From: Sphingomonadales bacterium CG_4_10_14_3_um_filter_58_15
GTDB taxonomy: Bacteria > Pseudomonadota > Alphaproteobacteria > Sphingomonadales > Sphingomonadaceae
Reading direction: 5' to 3'
Assembly (NCBI GenBank): GCA_002783865.1
Contig: PFJE01000114.1
Location: 1-38,331, forward strand
DNA length: 38,331 nucleotides
Below, piece after piece: positions 34,794 to 38,331 of this stretch (position 1 is the first letter of the stretch; each line of letters begins with the position of its first letter). The notes beneath the pieces are model-generated. The model saw only the letters and a list, made by a program, of their open reading frames with translations. It was not told where the DNA came from and did no database searches. Position numbers and translations under genes: made by a program.

Positions 34794-35648
34794 ATGAAGA
34801 AACTGCTGATGGCGAGTGCGGCGCTGGCGATGCTGGGAGGAGCTGTTCCTGCGGCGGCCAACCATCATGAAAAAGATGGCGTGGCAATGACCGACGCAAG
34901 CATGCAGACGGTTCTGAATGCAGAAACCCGCGCGGACGACAAGGCTCGCGATGGCTATCGCCATCCTGCGCAGACGCTCAATTTCTTCGGCGTCAAACCT
35001 GGGCAAACGGTTGTCGAATACGGACCAGGTGGCGGCTGGTATACGCGTATATTGGTCCCCTATCTTGCCGATAATGGGCAATATGTTGCGATCAATGCAG
35101 ACAGCTCGGCTTCCAGTTTTTCAGATCGTGCCCGCGAAGCGCGGACCAAAAGCTGGCCGGAAAACTTCCCGATGACCGCGGCGAAATGGACTGGCGTTGA
35201 TGCAAAAAAGATAATGGCATTCGAGAGCGATGAGTTGCCGGATGACATGAAGGGCAAGGTTGACCGGATTCTGATTTTCCGGTCGCTGCACGGGATGCTG
35301 AATGGCAATAGCGCGGATTCCGAACTGCGTGCCTTGCGGGACATGCTGGCCGACGACGGCATGGTCGGCGTTGTCCAGCATCGGGCAAAGCCTGACGCAT
35401 CCTATGCCATGTCCAACGGCAGCAAAGGGTATCTGAAACAGGCGTCGGTGGTGGCGCTTTTTGAACTGAACGGCTTCGAGCTGGTCAAAAAATCGGAAAT
35501 CAACGCCAATCCGAAAGATATGGCCGACTATCCGGGCGGCGTCTGGACCTTGCCGCCGGTGCTCGGGTCAGGCGACACCGACAAAGCCAAATATGAAGCG
35601 ATCGGCGAATCCGACCGGATGACATTATTGTTTAAGAAGCGTCCCTAA
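34794..35648 (+). CDS. Exported class I SAM-methyltransferase-like protein
   Basis: A 284-residue protein with a clear Sec signal peptide (MKKLLMASAALAMLGGAVPAAA, cleavage near residue 22) followed by a Rossmann-like methyltransferase domain of the predicted-methyltransferase (COG4798-like) group. Motif I reads VVEYGPGGGWYTR (about 73-85); later motifs include KVDRILIFRSLHG and LADDGMVGVVQHR. S-adenosylmethionine is not normally available in the periplasm, so catalytic activity there is doubtful and the real role is unknown. It lies between aguA and aguB on the same strand. Confidence 0.82.
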   Translation: MKKLLMASAALAMLGGAVPAAANHHEKDGVAMTDASMQTVLNAETRADDKARDGYRHPAQTLNFFGVKPGQTVVEYGPGGGWYTRILVPYLADNGQYVAINADSSASSFSDRAREARTKSWPENFPMTAAKWTGVDAKKIMAFESDELPDDMKGKVDRILIFRSLHGMLNGNSADSELRALRDMLADDGMVGVVQHRAKPDASYAMSNGSKGYLKQASVVALFELNGFELVKKSEINANPKDMADYPGGVWTLPPVLGSGDTDKAKYEAIGESDRMTLLFKKRP

Positions 35649-35666
35649 ACCGCTATCAGGGCTGCT

Positions 35667-36515
35667 ATGACCAATTTATGCGTAGCGGCCCTGCAGCTGC
35701 CCCTGGGCGGTGACGAACGGGAAAATATCGTTGCCGTCAGCGGCCTTGTCGCCGAAGCGGCAGAGCAGGGTGCCCAGATCATCCTGCCACCAGAGCTGTT
35801 TGCCAGCCCCTATTTCTGCAAGACAGAGGATGAGGAGCTTTTTGCGCTGGCTCAGCCGCTGGCCGAGAGCAATCCGGTGCTAGCGATGCAGAAGCTCGCC
35901 AAGCAATATGGCGTCGCGATTCCGGCGAGCTTTTTCGAACGCGACGGGCCGCATCATTACAATAGCCTGGCGATGATCGATTCCGATGGCGAGATCATGG
36001 GTGTGTACCGCAAAAGCCATATTCCCGATGGTCCCGGCTATGAGGAAAAATATTATTTCCGGCCGGGCAATACGGGATTCAAGGTGTGGGACGTGTTTGG
36101 GACCCGGATCGGCGTCGGCATATGCTGGGACCAATGGTATCCGGAAACGGCCCGGGCGATGGCGCTGATGGGCGCGGAAGTTCTGTTCTATCCTACTGCC
36201 ATCGGCTCGGAACCCTATGATGCCGATCTCGATACCAGCCGGATGTGGCGGCGGGCGATGCAGGGCCATGCGGTGAGCAACTGCATGCCGGTGGTGGCGA
36301 GCAACCGGATTGGCATGGAAGACGAGCAGGCCTTTTACGGGCATAGTTTCATCACCAATCAATGGGGCGATCTGATCGCAGAATATGGTTCGGACGAAAC
36401 CGGCGTACTGGTAACGTCGTTCGATCTGGAAGAAGCGCGGCAGCACCGGGCGGGCATGGGATTTTTCCGGGATCGGCGGCCGGAGCTTTATGGGCGCTTG
36501 GTCGAGGATGTATAG
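35667..36515 (+). CDS. aguB: N-carbamoylputrescine amidase
   Basis: Hydrolyses N-carbamoylputrescine to putrescine, CO2 and ammonia. The 282-residue nitrilase-superfamily protein has the Glu-Lys-Cys triad at Glu43 (LPPELF), Lys116 (YRKSHIP) and Cys153 (GICWDQWYPE), with the SNRIG and GHSFITNQWGD blocks typical of AguB. With AguA it completes the agmatine-to-putrescine route; the arginine decarboxylase that makes agmatine is not in the window. Confidence 0.95.
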   Translation: MTNLCVAALQLPLGGDERENIVAVSGLVAEAAEQGAQIILPPELFASPYFCKTEDEELFALAQPLAESNPVLAMQKLAKQYGVAIPASFFERDGPHHYNSLAMIDSDGEIMGVYRKSHIPDGPGYEEKYYFRPGNTGFKVWDVFGTRIGVGICWDQWYPETARAMALMGAEVLFYPTAIGSEPYDADLDTSRMWRRAMQGHAVSNCMPVVASNRIGMEDEQAFYGHSFITNQWGDLIAEYGSDETGVLVTSFDLEEARQHRAGMGFFRDRRPELYGRLVEDV

Positions 36516-36517
36516 GG

Positions 36518-37141
36518 ATGCGCGTGCGAGCATGGCACCATAATCTTGCTGCCGTTAGCGCGGCGGGCATGGCGTCTATCTCTGCGCCGTCGATCGGACA
36601 GACCGATTTCATTGTCGAATATGAATCGGGCATCGTCGCGACTGCACCGCGCGCAGCCGCTCCGGCGCGACCCGGTTCACAATTTCCCGTTGATCACTAT
36701 GTCGAACTGGACCGACCGCTCGATTTTGGCGAACAATTTTGGGATGAGAGCTTTGCGCGGGCCAATGGGGCACGCGGGCCCGCGCAGATCGTCGTCGATC
36801 TGGCGGCGGAACAACTCTATGTCTATCGCTCCGGGATAGAAATTGCCCGCACCAGAATCACTCGCGGTTGGGAAGAATATGACACGCCTACCGGCATTTT
36901 CCCGATCCTGGAAAAAGACGCGGATCATCGCAGCAGCACCTATAACAATGCGCCCATGCCCTATAATTTGCGGCTGACGTGGCAAGGCGTCGCGATCCAC
37001 GGCTCGGAGGTCGACAGCGTGTCGGCAACCCATGGTTGCATCGGTGTGCCACTGGAATTTGCCCGCAAGCTGTTTGCCAACGTGCGCAAGGGCGACAAGG
37101 TGCTGGTGACGCGGAACTGGCGGCCGGGCATTTATGGGTGA
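36518..37141 (+). CDS. L,D-transpeptidase (YkuD domain)
   Basis: Exported 207-residue protein with an N-terminal signal-like segment (about 1-28) and a C-terminal YkuD domain (about 88-198). The active-site block is AIHGSEVDSVSATHGCIGVP, with His161, His172 and catalytic Cys174. Family members form 3-3 peptidoglycan cross-links or attach proteins to the wall. The frame is open into aguB, but ATG 36518 is preceded by AGGG and starts two bases after the aguB stop. Convergent with udgB. Confidence 0.9.
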   Translation: MRVRAWHHNLAAVSAAGMASISAPSIGQTDFIVEYESGIVATAPRAAAPARPGSQFPVDHYVELDRPLDFGEQFWDESFARANGARGPAQIVVDLAAEQLYVYRSGIEIARTRITRGWEEYDTPTGIFPILEKDADHRSSTYNNAPMPYNLRLTWQGVAIHGSEVDSVSATHGCIGVPLEFARKLFANVRKGDKVLVTRNWRPGIYG

Positions 37142-37283
37142 TGCCGGGACCGAACAGCTTGTCCGGATGGAGAGGCATGTTTTCGGATGGTCGATTTTTC
37201 ACGATCGATTGAAATTGGAACGGGGTGCGAATTTTTGAGGACTGCCCGGGTGACGATGGCCGTGGCAGGGCTATCGAACATCC

Positions 37284-37931
37284 CTAGTCAGCCATGAGTT
37301 TGTGAAAAACTTCCTCAAACATCGCCAGCGTCAGTCGTCCTGTATTCACATTATAGCGGCTGCAATGATAGCTGTCGATCAGGGTGCGGCCACCCGGCAG
37401 ATTGTGTCGTGCGCCATGGGCGAATTTGTGATCGGCTAGGCGGCCGCCGGACAGCCGGATGAGGCTGTCATGGGCGATCTTGCCGAGCGCCAGAATGATT
37501 TGCAGATGGGGCATGCCGTCCAGCGCCTGGGCGAGATAAGGGCGGCAGTTGTTGATCTCCGCAGCGGTCGGTTTGTTCTCCGGTGGCAGGCATTTGACCG
37601 CGTTGAGAATGATGGCTCCGTTGAGGGTGATGCCATCAGCTGGATCATTGGCAAATTCGCCGTCGATGAATCCGAACTTGCCCAGAGTGGCGAACAGCAT
37701 TTCACCCGAGGCGTCTCCGGTAAACGGTCGGCCTGTCCGATTGGCGCCTTCTTTTCCCGGGGCGAGACCAACAATGGCCAGTCGCGCATCGGGATCTCCG
37801 AACGCAGGAACGGGGGCGTTCCACCAGTCCGGGTGATCCTTGCGCAACGATTTGCGCAGGCCAACCAGTCTGGAACATCGGCGACATCCTTTCGGGGCTT
37901 CAGCAAAAAGAAGGGGGCTATGATCGCTCAT
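37284..37931 (-). CDS. Type 5 uracil-DNA glycosylase (UdgB)
   Basis: Base-excision repair enzyme that removes uracil and other deaminated bases. The 215-residue protein has four cysteines placed for a 4Fe-4S cluster (Cys16, Cys19, Cys114, Cys129), motif A as GLAPGKEGANRTGRPFTGD (55-73) and the C-terminal motif SYHCSRYNVNTG. The GANRTGRPFTGD form is typical of family 5 (UDGb) rather than family 4. The ribosome site is AGGCGGGGG just before ATG 37931. The 142-base gap to the L,D-transpeptidase gene holds only a weak bulged hairpin (37144-37166). Confidence 0.92.
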   Translation of the reverse strand: MSDHSPLLFAEAPKGCRRCSRLVGLRKSLRKDHPDWWNAPVPAFGDPDARLAIVGLAPGKEGANRTGRPFTGDASGEMLFATLGKFGFIDGEFANDPADGITLNGAIILNAVKCLPPENKPTAAEINNCRPYLAQALDGMPHLQIILALGKIAHDSLIRLSGGRLADHKFAHGARHNLPGGRTLIDSYHCSRYNVNTGRLTLAMFEEVFHKLMAD

Positions 37932-37971
37932 AACCCCCGCCTAATTTCATACGGACCTGGCGTCCAGATAA

Positions 37972-38331
37972 TCAGTCTTTCAGTTCTGCCGGAATGATGC
38001 CGCCGGCTGCAGCGATCTTGTTCATCACCTGCCTGTGCAGGAGGATATTGTCTTCGGCCGAACCGCTATAGTCGGCATTGCCCAGTTCCTGAGCAAGCTC
38101 TTTGCGGTTTTCATAGCTGGCATCGATCTGGACCAGCTTCATCAGGTCGACAATGGATGTGCGCCAGTTGAGCTTGTCTGATCCCGGAATATTGTCGAGC
38201 CGCGCAGCCACGTCGACTTCGCTGATCGCTGCGCGATGGGCTGGTGCCGCAGTAACGGGTGTTACCGCGACTTCGGGTTCCTCTGCTTTGGCTTCGCTGC
38301 CAAAAATTGCGTTTTTGATTTTTCCAAATAT
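37972..38331 (-). CDS. DUF3597 protein (start beyond window)
   Basis: The frame is open from 38331 to the stop at 37972, giving 119 residues that begin IFGKIKNAIFGSEAKAEE. The family usually starts MSIFGKI, so only about two residues are missing. After an acidic, Val/Thr/Ala-rich linker (about 15-40) comes the DUF3597 domain (VAARLDNIPGSDKLNWRTS, then IVDLMKLVQIDASYENRKELA and HRQVMNKIAAAGGIIPAELKD). GTG 38211 could be read as a start but would cut off the conserved N terminus. The function is unknown; a small helical domain is expected. Upstream of udgB on the same strand. Confidence 0.88.
   Translation of the reverse strand: MFGKIKNAIFGSEAKAEEPEVAVTPVTAAPAHRAAISEVDVAARLDNIPGSDKLNWRTSIVDLMKLVQIDASYENRKELAQELGNADYSGSAEDNILLHRQVMNKIAAAGGIIPAELKD

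Noticed and set aside
37972-38211. GTG 38211 as the start of the DUF3597 gene
   Set aside because: The same frame continues open to the window edge and encodes the conserved IFGKIKNAIFG N terminus, so the gene begins just outside the window.

Overview
The window looks like a chromosomal segment from a Sphingomonadales alphaproteobacterium. I infer this from protein flavour (L31, BamA, CcmC-I, RpsD, the NrdR neighbourhood), dense 1-4 bp gene overlaps, and an envelope-biogenesis cluster with no lpx genes where most Gram-negatives have lpxD/lpxA. Genus is uncertain; something near Sphingorhabdus, Parasphingorhabdus or Sphingopyxis is a guess. No phage, insertion sequence, CRISPR array or other obvious mobile element was seen.

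Layout: (1) 1-7841, plus strand: end of frr, then uppS-cdsA-dxr-rseP-bamA-skp-fabZ, the classic isoprenoid, phospholipid and outer-membrane assembly operon, followed by rpmE (L31). (2) 8215-12454, minus strand: five overlapping genes, a prolyl-4-hydroxylase-like 2OG-Fe(II) oxygenase, a divergent Nramp-like transporter, and pxpA-pxpB-pxpC (5-oxoprolinase). This is the most interesting accessory module. (3) 12562-14168: an isolated gspJ-gspK pair (type II secretion minor pseudopilins), then tRNA-His(GUG). (4) 14463-18330: a Leu/Phe/Val-type dehydrogenase, a convergent DUF983 membrane protein, and an XRE regulator directly upstream of a SulP/STAS anion transporter. (5) 18511-23325: cytochrome c maturation genes ccmC-D-E-F-G-H-I chained by overlapping start/stop codons; ccmA and ccmB are not here. 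(6) 23479-29763: kup potassium uptake, a palindromic intergenic element, then rpiB-glyA-nrdR-trmJ, a convergent chorismate mutase, and rpsD with a strong terminator. (7) 29836-33631: divergently transcribed exported S9 peptidase and lipoprotein M28 peptidase. (8) 33654-37141: aguA, a secreted methyltransferase-like protein, aguB and an L,D-transpeptidase; aguA and aguB together turn agmatine into putrescine. (9) 37284-38331, minus strand: type 5 uracil-DNA glycosylase and a DUF3597 protein cut by the window edge.

Most of the window is core metabolism. The points worth following are the oxygenase/Nramp-like/5-oxoprolinase cassette, whose transporter has lost the usual Nramp metal-binding residues; the exported methyltransferase-like protein inside the agmatine cluster; the lpx-free bamA-skp-fabZ arrangement; and several short palindromes. 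No stretch above about 300 bases lacks a gene. The longest gaps (16063-16334, 25420-25639, 28932-29148, 18331-18510) are described in the relevant entries or contain nothing I can identify. All calls are from reading the sequence; no database search was run.
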